64,000 nt of DNA from Ganoderma boninense. Taxonomy: Eukaryota; Basidiomycota; Agaricomycetes; Polyporales; Polyporaceae. Shown here in pieces: positions 48,194 to 59,285 of the stretch. How positions within the stretch are numbered: position 1 is the first letter of the stretch; each line of letters begins with the position of its first letter. Location: positions 3,754,100 through 3,818,099 of the forward strand of contig CM035306.1 in NCBI GenBank assembly GCA_002900995.3, read 5' to 3'. Below the pieces are notes generated by a model. That model did no database searches. It was given only the letters and a program-made list of their open reading frames with translations, and was not told the origin of the DNA. A program made the translations under genes and the position numbers.

Positions 48194-49127
48194 GGCGGAG
48201 ATGAAGATTCTATTTGCAAGTTGACGGAAGAGATGTTGGGGGGCGACGGGGGGAGAAGGGAAAGCAGTGGAGAGCAATGTTGGAGCAGTTTGGTATGCAA
48301 ACCTTCAGGCCATATATACTCTCACAACGACTCCCGACATAGGCAGGATGCTAGGTATTGCGTGTTCCTCTGGCTCTTCGGCGGAGCTGTCACTTTAGTC
48401 AGACGTTCGTGGAGTCCAATAAGGCACAGTCCCTGGTAGGAGAACAACCAACCGGCGAGATGGGACCTTAGGAGTTTGGGTAACCACTAAGAAAATGACA
48501 AATCAGATTGCTGGACGCTCATGAATATTCAGAATGCTTTGCGCACATGGCTATGTATCCGCTGCCGACGGAGGCGTTCGTAGTTTAGCCTTGGTGGTTC
48601 TGGCATTATGGTAGCAGACGAGTTGATATGGACCCGGACGGCGGAAACTACGAGCTTACCAGAATCCCGATTCGCATATCTGAACCGCATACGTAAGCTC
48701 TCCGGATTCTCGGCGCGAGTCTGACTCAAGAAAGCCCGGTGGTCGGGAAACCACAGTGTTCCCATAATGAACTTCCTCACGCCCTCTTCAAGGAAGAATG
48801 GCGTTCGAATAGAGCCAGAAAGGCGGTGGAGGGTTGGTTGCAGTAAACGAAGAACGTGAAGGACGAAGATCAACTTGAAAAACATAAGTAAATACCATGT
48901 TGCCACAATCGCCAGGTTTGGCATCTCAGACGCCCACCCTTGCTCCCCTCGCCACAGCCGGATAATTTGCCGAGTACCACACTGACCGCGACCTCGCCTT
49001 CAAGTTCTGTGCTAAGGTCGCCTCAGAAGCACTGCCCAAGATCTTCCATGCCAGACAAATACAATAAGCGTACATGAGAAAGGTACATACATTCATGATC
49101 TGCTGCAGTGCCCCCGCCGGACTAGTA
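48194..49127. promoter_or_regulatory. Copy A2 promoter and spacer
   Basis: The promoter of A2 (TATA at 48313-48318) matches the upstream region of A1. Common blocks include gctccaacattgctctccac on the coding strand and, further out near 48600, a ccagaaccaccaaggc block. The rest, up to the stop of copy B, holds no recognised gene. Confidence 0.6.
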
Positions 49128-50548
49128 CTACACCCTATAAACGATTTTCTGCGCGCTGACGTTCCCCTCCCGCATCCACTGCAGGCCATCCGGGATCGCG
49201 TCCAGCCCGCCCTCCCACACCTTGATCGGGAGCGGCTTCACGACGCCCCCCTGCACGAGCTGTGGCAGCTTCTTCAGGAACGCGGCGTGGTGGGCCCTGT
49301 CCTCGTCCGAGCGGGGGAACACGATGCCCGCCTTCCACACGAACTCGCGCCCCAGCGCGGTGTACAGGACGCTCGCTGAAAGACGACGCCATGTCAGCTA
49401 CGGTCGTAACTGCGCAGGCTCTCATTGTGCCACCGACGAATAACAAGAGATGCTCACGTTGTAGGACGACGTCCTCGCGCTTCGTCGCGGCCTCCTGGGC
49501 CGCCTGGACGAGCATGATCTTGCCACCTCGCGGACAGAGGGCCTCGGCGCAGATCCGCTGCGAGCTCAGCTCCGAGATCGCGTCGACGGCCTTCGTCAGG
49601 GAGTCGCCCGTCGCCTTCTTGATCTTCGCCACCACCGCGGGGTCGCGGTAGTCGAACACGACGTCCGCGCCGAGCGTCTTGACGAGGTCGAAGTTGCGCG
49701 GCGAGGCCGTCGTGACGATCTTGTACCCCGACGCGTGCGCGAGCTGGATGAGGCTCTGGCCCACCGCGGCTAGCGCGGCGGTTCTCAGCATTGTGAAGAA
49801 GAAGAATGACGGAACAGACGGATGCACGTACAGCTTCCCCCGTAGAGCAGGATCCAATCCTCCCCGGAGACCTTCGCAGGCGGCTCGACGAGCCCAAGCC
49901 GGGCCGGGTGGTACAAGTCCTGCACCGCCGTCAAGAACCTAGAGCCAAGCGTCCGCGTCAGCGCCCAGCGCACACACCGCATGCAACCACAGCAAACGAC
50001 AGCAACACGCACGCGCATCCGAGGGTGGCCGCCTCGTCGTGGCTGAGCGTGTTCGCGGGCACGACCCAGACGAGGTCCGCGGGCGTCTTGACGTACTGCG
50101 CGAACGCGCCCTCGTCCTCGAAGCACCCCCCGTGCACGAACCCCGCGACGTGGTCGCCCACCTTCGGGCTCGCGACGTTCGTCCCGACCTTGACGACCGT
50201 CCCGGAGAAGTCGACGCCGAGCACCGTCCCGGGCTTCCCATTGTCGGCGACATCTGGCGACCAGTCCGTCAGTGAGTTGAACGACCCAAGGTCTGGGAAC
50301 CCCGCGGTGGGGTGACGCGTACGTTTCCAGTCGGTGGGGTTCTGCGCGAGCGCGACCGTCTTGACGAGGATGTCGTCGTCGCCGACGGAAGGGACGGGAT
50401 GGTCCTTGACTGCCACTTTATGTCCCTGCGGAAGACATGAGCGCGTTGGGTGAGTTTCTACTTATCGATCGTCGCGGGCGCGATTGGCATCGTTCCTGAC
50501 CGGTTCCACGACCACTGCCTTCATCTTTGCAGGAATAGTTGTTGCCAT
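49128..50548 (-). CDS. Quinone/enoyl reductase, zinc-independent MDR, copy B (intact)
   Basis: Medium-chain reductase of a subfamily different from A1/A2. It starts MATTIPAKMKAVVVEP (50546-50548). After an intron with donor gtcagg it continues GHKVAVKDHPVPSVGDDDIL, LAQNPTDWKRTRHPTAGFPD, GTVLGVDFSGTVVKVGTNVA and DEGAFAQYVKTPADLVWVVP. Further exons give DLYHPARLGLVEPPAKVSGE, DWILLYGGS, AVGQSLIQLAHASGYKIVTT, ASPRNFDLVKTLGADVVFDY and QRICAEALCPRGGKIMLVQA. It ends SAQKIVYRV (TAG 49128-49130). The Rossmann GxGxxG region is split by an intron. The TATA box tatata lies at 50666-50671, 118 bp upstream. It is the intact parent of the pseudogene at 45.4 kb. The frame looks open throughout. Confidence 0.9.
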
Positions 50549-51397
50549 TTTGTAATGTGCGGGCGGCGGTGTTACTGTAGCTCGGTTTAGGTGGAAAGTG
50601 GTCTGTAAACCGCAGTGTGCTGGGGGTGTGAGTCGGGCGCGACCCGGATACAGAACCGGACTCCTTATATACGCACGACGTTCATTGCTTGAGACCCCTC
50701 ATTATACAAGCCTCAGAATTTGAAAGTCGCGTTCTATTCCCGCCTGCTGCCAGTGCCTTGTAGGAATATTGCTTGATAAGCAGCGGTGGTAGTAAGTATC
50801 ACGCATTACCAAGCAGAACCGCTGTCGCCATACAAGCGGAATGTGAATGGGAGCATGTCTCAGCATACTGAACCCAACCTGGGTCTGCAGAACCAGGCTT
50901 AGCAAACGTCGCGAAAGATACCGAATCTTCAACGTGCTGAGACGCCGGGCGGCTCACAGCAGGCGCTTGGCACAGGCTGCTGAACGCATTGACCACATTC
51001 AAAAAGTCGGTGTTCGATAAGATCGGAGAAGCTTGGCATCGTATATGCTCCAGAGAAGACTTCGAGGACGGAATGCGCATGTTGACCAGGGCAGATGTCG
51101 AGCAATGAGATGAGGACAGCGTTGGGGGTCCGAAAGCACGAGCACTGCAATGTCCTGAGAATTAATCCAGAATCCAAACTATGATACAGGAAGTGAGCAA
51201 AAGCGATTGAGCACACAACAATGCAGCTTGCAGAACAACAACAGCCGAGCATGGGGTCGTACAAGTCGTGACATTGCGTCCATCCTCTTCTCCCTCGTTC
51301 ACTGTTCAACGTTCAACGGGAAGCCATGCGGTCGAGCCTCTCTTCTCCAAAAATAATGATACGGCAGCGCGAGGCGATGGTGGCGGTGGCGAGCGGA
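50549..51397. promoter_or_regulatory. Copy B promoter and spacer before the symporter 3' end
   Basis: A TATA-like box lies at 50666-50671. Upstream blocks (gcattaccaagcagaacc near 50803) recur at the pseudogene. No gene recognised between 50850 and 51397. Confidence 0.55.
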
Positions 51398-54134
51398 TCA
51401 CAGCACGTATCTGAACTCGCGGTTTTGGATGTCTGTGAGGTCCAAGAAGGCCTAGTAGGGCAGGGTAAACAAAATGAGCTCCCATCGAAGAAACATCGCG
51501 CATACAGCCACTTCGACGCACCCTGTCGACCTTCTTCTCGACGACGGTCCCGTCGGCCTGGGTCTCCTTAATGTAGACCGAGTCGTACGTGGAGTCGCGC
51601 GGCTCCCTGTCGCGCCGCGCGTTCTCGTACGCGAGCACGAAGCGGAGCGCGAGGAGGATGAGCGCGGAGACGGCCCAGCAGATGGAGAGGATGAGCCACG
51701 GGATGTGGTTGCGCGGCTGGTACTTTGCCTCCCAGTACTGCGGGCCCGCCGAGTTGCCGACGGCGTACCCAATCATGACGATCGCGTTCGTCGTCAAACC
51801 TACACGTAAACGACCCAGCCCAGCCCAGCCCAGCCAAGAAAGAAGGGTCAGAACGGGGCCGCGAGCGAGCACGGGGAAGCGAACAGACGTTTCGTGTGGC
51901 CTGCAGTCGTCGACCCGACCCAGGCGAGCATGATGACGAAGGGCGCGATCGAGGTGACTGCACGTCGTCATCGCAAATCAGCTTGTACCCTCGGAGAGCT
52001 CGGGGAGAAGGCTCGGGGCCCGCACTCACTGGCGATCCAGTACGAGAATAGGAGGCCTACCCGGTTCTCGGAGGGGAGGGTGTTGACGAGGATGGACCCC
52101 AGAATCGCCACGCAGTACGCGAGGAAGCCCGAGTACGCGCGTCCGTTCTTCCAGTACGTCGCGGACGTGACCGTGCAGAAGATCACGATGACTGCCGAGC
52201 AGAACGCGGGGTTAGCAATCGGCTCCCGCGGCCGTGCGGCGGCGATGGACCGGCGAAAGACGCACTCTCAACCACGACCGTCTACACATCCGAGGAGCGT
52301 CGTCTGCAATGAATTGAAGCCGAAGCCCTTGACAATGATTTGTCGCTGGTTGCTGAGCTGCGCGTGGGACACGATACATCGAGCCACCGCCGGCCGTCAG
52401 CTCGGGGTTTATGCTGTGGATCGCGTCAGACAGATTCTTACCGAGTTCGTGACGTTCCTGGGCAGCGAACGGCGCAAATCAGTCAGGGAAACGGTTCGGA
52501 TACAGTGAGACAGGGAAGCTCACGAGATGGCAGCGAAGAAGAAGAAGAGCCACGTCTTCGGGTCCTTCAGGCACTCGACGAATCTGGGGGCGCCGCGTCA
52601 TGGGCGGTCAGAGAGCGGTCAGCGGGCTGTGCGCCGGCTTTGGCAAGCTGGCTGGCAGACAGATGGATCTGCGCAGCCCAAATAGCAACGCACTGGTCCA
52701 TTTTGAAGTGTTTGTTCTCGACGCCTGCCTGGTTGACTTTGATGCGCTCGACCGCAATGACACGTTCTTCTGGTGTGAGGAACCACGCCGTAGCAGGCGA
52801 GTCCGGGAAAAAGAACCTAACGCGGAAGGTGAATACGTGCCAATCCAAACAGAGAAGACACTTGCCAGAAGAGAATGGACACAACAAATGTGATGATCCC
52901 GGTGATGATCATAAGCCTACAAGTTTCAGTGTGTCAGCGCCTTGAATAGAAGGTGCCACAAATGGTAGCGCGGGCTAACCATTGCCACGCTTGCAGGACG
53001 TCGTTGTGGATGTGAAGCGTCCCGTACGCTACCAAACCAAGCAGAATGATCGCCGCCCCGTTCATGAGGACTAACGAAATCGTGTCAGCGCTGCCGGCGG
53101 TCGACGGAGCCGAAGAGACGTACACCAGTACCCGACACGCTGTGTCTGCTCTTGGCGAGTGTAGAACATGGATGTAACGATCATAAACCCGGGGGTGATC
53201 GCGCCCTCGCAGATGCCGAGGAAGGCACGGCATGCGAAAAACTCCCCAAACGTCCTCGCGGCTGCGTGACAGAGGAGCGCAACTGCCCAAACAAAGATAT
53301 TGAAGCTACAGCCAAGGCAACGGTCAGCATGCACAGTCGGCGGCGCGTCCTCGTATCATCCGCCACACACCTCAGCCATTTTCCTACCGGCAGGTACTGG
53401 AGCGCCAGGTTTTGTGGCCACTCGAACCCAAGGAAAAAGAGGTAGAAGATGGTGCCTAGCCAGTTAAATTGGGCCTGATCGATGTAGTGGTGCGGACCAT
53501 TCCTGCGAACGCGTTGGCGCGATTGAGTTAGCCTTCCGTCATGCAGGGTATAATGAAGGAAGCCGTGCGCACAGCAATCCCAACACAGCTGACTGGCCGA
53601 GCGTCGTCTTGTCGGCAAACTGCATCCTGCACGGGGCAACAAAGTTTCAGGGGCGCGTCATCGGCGATCGTGGTGGGCAGGTACGAACATGTACAAAACT
53701 GCCGGGTAGGGGGAAGAGAAGAGTTCGGTCAGCACTGCAGAAGAGACGCGGATTGCTATCCATAGCTCGCGCGAAGACCAGATGCTTCGCGCCAGGCAGA
53801 TGGACCGCTCAAGAAGAGGGAGTAGGTTTGATATACTCACTGCACATGAGAGGCATCAAGTGCCAGTCAATCTTCCGCCTACGTAACGGGACACATTCGA
53901 CGTCAACGACCGCAGAGCACGTCCAACGCAGTGCGAGCAGGAATGGGCACAGGGCACGTACCTCACACGCGCGGCTTCTGCGGGGTCGAGGACGAAGTCC
54001 TTGCCCGCTGTAAGTCCTGCCGCGACATCGACGTTGGTGGTATCGACATCGAGATGACGCTTCTCAGCACCTTGCTCGTCGATGAGGTCCGCAGACCCGC
54101 TCCGCTTCTCGACGGAACTGTTGTCGGAATCCAT
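51398..54134 (-). CDS. MFS anion:cation symporter, allantoate-permease (Dal5) family
   Basis: Plasma-membrane importer of small anions (family members take up allantoate, nicotinate, pantothenate or biotin). It starts MDSDNSSVEKRSG at 54134 with a hydrophilic N-terminus. Exons give RKIDWHLMPLMC, MQFADKTTLGQSAVLG, YIDQAQFNWLGTIFYLFFLG, FEWPQNLALQYLPVGKWL, FACRAFLGICEGAITPGFMI and TSMFYTRQEQTQRVGYW. The central-loop signature is FPDSPATAWFLTPEERVIAV then ERIKVNQAGVENKHFK, followed by FVECLKDPKTWLFFFAAIS and QRQIIVKGFGFNSLQTTLLG. The C-terminus is AFLDLTDIQNREFRYVL, the family's typical end, with TGA at 51398-51400. The substrate cannot be told from the sequence. More than ten short introns. Some exon borders were inferred from family alignment. 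Confidence 0.9.
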
Positions 54135-57100
54135 AGCGGGCGGCAAGCGACGGAGGACGAGAGTTTCTTCCGGGCGTTGAAGGGAAGGACAGGCTATTCT
54201 GCGAGTCCTGCCAGGTACCGGGGGCTGGTGTGCGAGATCGACAGTGAAAAGACGTCAACACAAGCCCAGAGAGGTTCAGAACACCGTGCCGAGAGAGGGA
54301 GGGGACGCGAGCGCAGGACCTCAGGAGGGGAACAGCCCAGGCTCGGGGCACGACAGAGGAGGGCTCGCGAGTAATTATACCGGCAGACATGGTGCCCCGC
54401 CTGCGCTCGTCCGGCTGGCCGGACGCTCAAGGCAACGGAGACGTCGAGGTGACAGCCGTCCAACTTCTCGAGATTCCCTGATCGAATCGCGCGCTTACCC
54501 GGGCGCTCTCCCTTGTCTTCTTTTTGCCCACGCGTCTTCGCCAACGCATCACTCCTCCACGCTCGGCAACGGAGGGTCCACACAGCCTAGTCCACCTCGG
54601 TCCAGGACCACCCTTAGCTCGGACTCTATCCACCAGCTCTATGCCCGTCTCTGTCCCCGGCTCGGAATGAACGGCTTCCTGTGTGCTCTGCACCACCGCG
54701 GTGCACTGTGCACTGCTCGCCACCTTCTATCCTGCCCAGCATGACACCAGCCCCACCCACGCGCCCACAGAGAAGCCCTCCGATTCCGCCGCGGGCGGCT
54801 TGATGCACCCAAGCGCAGGTCCCCAATGCCCATCTCTCGCCCTGTGTAGGCTTCAGGTGAACCCGCACGGGGCTTCCGGACGACCCTTCTATCTCGCTCG
54901 CGCAACGTGTGTCGTGTGTCGCAGTCTCAGTCCTGAGTCTGGCCGCCCGGGGGCATCGCTAATGATGGAAATGTGGACGTCGTCCCGTGTCGAGGGTCGG
55001 ACTCTCGAAACTAGAACTTCTGAACTCGCTGATGGCGGATGGCCCGGCTCGCTCTCGTGTCCCTGGCGGCTGGCGGCGGAGCCGTCTACGTATGTACATC
55101 CAATCCCATGGGCCATCGTCTACAGCAAGTGGCCAGGCACGTCGCCGGAACGGAGAGGACCTGGGGACGGGCACGCCGCACAGCAACGATGTGCGCGCCC
55201 GGCATCGGTTGGGGACGGGAGAGGAAGCGCAGAAGGGAGGCCAAAATTGAAGATCAGTACGTATCTGCTGCACTTTCCAGGGTCCTCATGACGCACGAGT
55301 TCTTGTTCTTTCGGCAGCAGTGTGGACAGCCCCCTTCCCCCGGTCCCCTAGTACTTGGGCCTCCTTCCTCTGAATCTGAACTCTATCCGAACGGACGGGT
55401 TTCAGAATAGCCACTCCCACTTCTATCACAGCGTCGTCTGAATAGGCGTTGACACGACCAGGGCCTCCGCGTCCCGTCCACTGTGATACGAACAGCCATA
55501 TCCGAGGTTCGCGATGGCCCCCCCAAACGCGGCACTCACATACTCCCTTGTCCTCATCATCGGCATCGGCATCTTCATCTTTGGAAGGAGGACAGGGGCC
55601 CGCGAAGACGATGCCAAAACCTTACTCCCCTCAAATTTGTCTGGAGCACCGCGCGGTCCACGGCCCCCAGCCGAATCGATTCTGCAGCACACTGGCACCC
55701 TCCCCTTCTCTAAGGCCCACCCCGCGACGCAGCCCTGCACAGTGCCCACGGGACTCGACGGACACACACCTGCAAGGCTGCACCTATTCTTGCATCATGT
55801 TCTGGTTTTTCCCCCGACCGCGAACCGGAGGCTCACATCAGCAAGCTCATGGCGGGCACGTATTACCCAAGTTGCCCATCGGTCTCCAAACTGCACTCCC
55901 GGTGTCAGTGAGTGCCACTGCACTGTGTGCGAATTCGGGGGCTGCCGTTTGTTTGCCGTAAGTCTTAGTCTAGTACGTGCCACCATGTGCCTCGGTCTCG
56001 GGGAATCGGATGGCACTGGGCAGCCTCGAAAAATAAGTAGGGGCAGGCCTCAGTCACGCCGGCTTTTTCACGGGTTGGCGTCACCCCAGCCGGGGTCGCG
56101 ACTCGCTCCGACTCGCGAGTTCGGTCCGCGGAAGGGATTTCCGCACGGGGACACGGGGTTGACGCGTGCAGTTACAAGCTGCAACTGCGGCTTATGCGCG
56201 TCTGGTATTTCTCTGGATATCCTGACTTGCTGAGGACTCAAATGAACTCGCTGAAGGGCGGCGACGGCTGGATGATTCAACAGTATGAGGGGGATACCGA
56301 AGGTCCGGGGTGGTGAGGCTGGGCGATCGGGCGTCGATCGTAACTGCTAAAAAGCGATCGGTGGCACTGCTGGCCTAAATAAACAAGGGTGGTTGCTCGT
56401 TCGCGCACGGAAGTAAGTACATGAGCCTCCTATACGTCCTGTTGTTGAAACCCCAAATGCTGATGTGGCATTACTTACCACCGATGGGTGCGGCTTCAAA
56501 CCGAGACCCGCATATATGCGACGAAGCCAAACTCGGGATTACGACTTGATACATATTCTATTTACAGCTTGCACGTAAACCCAGAGATCTTACAGTTACA
56601 GCGCCTTGCAAAACGATAGCTCGTTGGCCCCAACTTCGCTCGAGGAATTTTCGAACTCCGATATCCATGGGCGCCCGGCCGAATACCAAGACGTGCAGCA
56701 AATACGCCCTGGAAATGACCAAGATGTGCTCGTTATACGTCTCAGAAACATGTCGCGCCAGAATTACGCAAGAATGTGGGGATTACAGGAGATGCAGCCA
56801 ACGTCCTTGAGAGCTGGCCACCGAGCTTGGTGGAGCTCAGCGGAGCCTGGTGCCCATATTTGGAGGTCGGTTCCTGAGGAACGTTGTGGAGCGCGAGCTA
56901 TCGTTTTGCAAGGCGCTGTACATAGAAGTCGAGCGCGGAGGACTAGGCATTAGGTCATGCAATACACGGTCATAGCGTCCACTTTCGTAAGCTAGCTGTC
57001 GCACAGCGAAGAAGCACGTACCGCGGCAAATTCACACCACTGGACGCTCCGGTCGAGCGGACTTGCTGATAATGAATGGGCAGCGGCGACGGAGCAGCAG

Positions 57101-58253
57101 CGCACATCCATTGATAGAATGTCCAGACTCCATGGCCATATCCACGCCAACTCCAAGGTCCGCAACACAGTCTCGGACGGAGCCTGTTACAACTAAGAAC
57201 TAGAACTATCATACGAGCCTACGAAACGCAAACGCACCAAAACATGAACCAGAACATAACCATGAGTCAGAAGAAGCCGAGCTGTATGTAACGCCTCGAG
57301 CTCACTTACCATGCGACCATCGGCGCCTGTGTCTCGACCTCGACCTCCGCTTCTGCCATTTTACCATCGCCGTACCTGGAGGCCAGAGGGTGTGAGAGGA
57401 TGTGTCGCACAGCCGAGCGTCGCCAGCAGCTGGACCCAGCCTGAGCCTGGCGGGTGAAGTACAGCTGCGCACAGGCTGGATGGTTCCGCCCATGGGATCG
57501 TCGTACCATGGCGACGACGACCTCCGGTGGCACGCGCATCGCAGTCGCAACCGCCTTCACGTCTGCGTCTGTGTCTGCGTACCCATGCATGCCCGAGAGT
57601 CTGGGCGTACTGTACTGTACATGCAGGGAAGGGAGGCGGCGGCGGCGCTTCTATCCGCCGTTGAGCGGCTTGCGGGTGAGCATCCGCCATCGTCGGGGCG
57701 TGGCCGACGGCTCCGGCAACAGGAACGGGAATGAGAGTGGGAACGGGGGCTGGAACGAGGTGTTCGGGCTCTGCGAGTGTGGCGACGGCGGGGCGAGCTT
57801 GGAAGCAGAAGCAGAAGCAGAAGTAGAGGCAGAAATCGTAGTAGGATTAACCGTTGCAGGAGAGGCCTCGAAGCTTGAAGGGAAGGGCAGTTCGTGTCTG
57901 TGCACGCGACCTGGGAAGGGAACCTGGGGCCGCTGTCAGGTGTAGTAGCCAAGCCTACGATGGCCCGGGGGGGTCGCGTTCCACGGTCGGTGTCGGTGTC
58001 GGGGTACAGTCGCTGTCTGAAGTTGGAAGTTTGGATGCGGGGTTTGGCAAACACTGGGGAATCATCATGCCGGGTTGGTGGCTAGACGTGGCATGCACGC
58101 TCGCCCGCATCCTCCGAGTCGGCGTGCGCCGTCGTGATGAGGCCGCAGCATGAAGAGCACCAGGAGGCCGTGTAGGAGGGGAAGTTGTGTCAGATGACGC
58201 ATGCGTCGGGGCCATTGTATATGCGCAGGCAGCACAGCGTGTGCATTATTACC
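54135..58253. other. Gene-poor, GC-rich region with one weak candidate and a microsatellite
   Basis: About 4.1 kb without a solid gene. A plus-strand frame (55514-56233) begins MAPPNAALTYSLVLIIGIGI then FIFGRRTGARE, a single membrane anchor, but its remainder looks like random GC-rich coding and no intron plan was found. Low-complexity Ser/Ala/Pro frames at 57.6-58.1 kb (minus strand) may be the tail of the orphan exon's gene. An imperfect gaagca repeat lies at 57801-57834. Confidence 0.4.
57801..57834. repeat. Imperfect gaagca microsatellite
   Basis: About five to six near-copies of gaagca/gcagaa in tandem. On the minus strand it encodes a Ser-Ala run. Confidence 0.7.
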
Positions 58254-58754
58254 TGTGACCGTTCCGCGGATGGCTTTGAAGTCAATCCTGAGCTCACAGA
58301 GACAGCGAAGGAGGGCGAGAAGAGTGTCGTCAATTCCGGGGTTGTGGCTGCTGATGGCCTCCGAGATGCGCTGCAGGATATCGGCGAGGTCTCCGCGGAA
58401 GGTAGCAACTAATTCAAAGAAGGTGACAAGGATGTTTCGGATGATGGTTGGGGTGCTGAGCGTGCTCCTGTGTTGTTGGCGAGGACAGTTGAGGAGTTCT
58501 TGGGCATGATATGATACTCATGAAGCGACGAAGATGTCATCTATTGCGAGGAGCCATGGGGGTGAGCGAAAGTATTCTATATCGTTGAGGAAACGGAGAC
58601 TGGTGAATTGAGCGGCTTGAAGGCGTTTTTCAAGACGCGAATGAACCAGAGTTCCGCGCGGCGAACCACGACAAAGGAACATACTGAGATGGGTTCGCCA
58701 CATGATGCCAACTTGGTTCTTGGATAAGCGGTCGCAACCTTTGACGATGTGCAC
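58254..58754 (-). CDS. Orphan exon(s) of an unrecognised protein, possible gene relic
   Basis: A convincing coding stretch reads, minus strand, QELLNCPRQQHRSTLSTPTI, IRNILVTFFELVATFRGDLA, DILQRISEAISSHNPGIDDT, LLALLRCLCELRIDFKAIRG. It ends with a good donor (gtaata) near 58254. In the same frame upstream lie FTSLRFLNDIEYFRSPPWLL and AIDDIFVAS, but a TGA at 58518-58520 separates them. So either a short intron is missed, a base is wrong or the gene is dead. Balanced amphipathic helices suggest an all-helical protein. I cannot name the family. Downstream Ser/Thr/Pro-rich frames may belong to it. Confidence 0.5.
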
Positions 58755-59285
58755 TGATGAATTCCATGGGTATGTTATGCAGATCCCCTAGCGTCAGCTA
58801 AACTGGCCACATATTTGGGGCAGATTACCATCGACAGTGATAGCTTGATCATATCAAAACCACTGTTCGGTTTAAGCTTGAGTGAGTGACATATATGGAG
58901 ATATTCGGAGCAGAAGGAGCGTTCTATCGTCAGCAGTCTACTAAGCAGGTACTTCAGGTATGGTATACCCTTGTACGGCACTTGGAAGTCCGATTGGCTT
59001 CGCTCACGTATACCTGCGATACAGTATGGTCAATACGGAACATATCACAAGGCCTGACGACATACCTGAGCCTCAATTAAGCTGTGCAAGGGTCTTGCTG
59101 CGGGAAGTAAGATAAAGGTGGTACAAGTTAGAAGGCAAAGATCTCGGAGTCGGCGCCCAAGTATAGTTTGGCGCCGGCTGTGGCGAGTCGCAGTGGGATC
59201 TGTGCCGCGCTGCGAATGCCGCATCTCTCAGAGTCTCACCGTCTGAAGCCAGTTCGTGCCGCTGGGAGCACACTACCCTTGAGCA
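58755..59285. other. Intergenic, upstream of the myotubularin gene
   Basis: AT-richer spacer of 531 bp. Possible 5' part of the minus-strand relic gene, but no exon could be assigned. No clear TATA box for the gene at 59286. Confidence 0.4.

Noticed and set aside
54244..55291. Overlapping plus-strand frames of 166-202 aa
   Set aside because: Their Arg/Pro/Ser-rich composition is typical of GC-rich non-coding DNA. They have no splice plan, motif or paralogue.
57557..58054. A 165-aa minus-strand frame with a Leu run resembling a membrane span
   Set aside because: The Leu run comes from the microsatellite read in another frame. No start context or homologous motif is visible.
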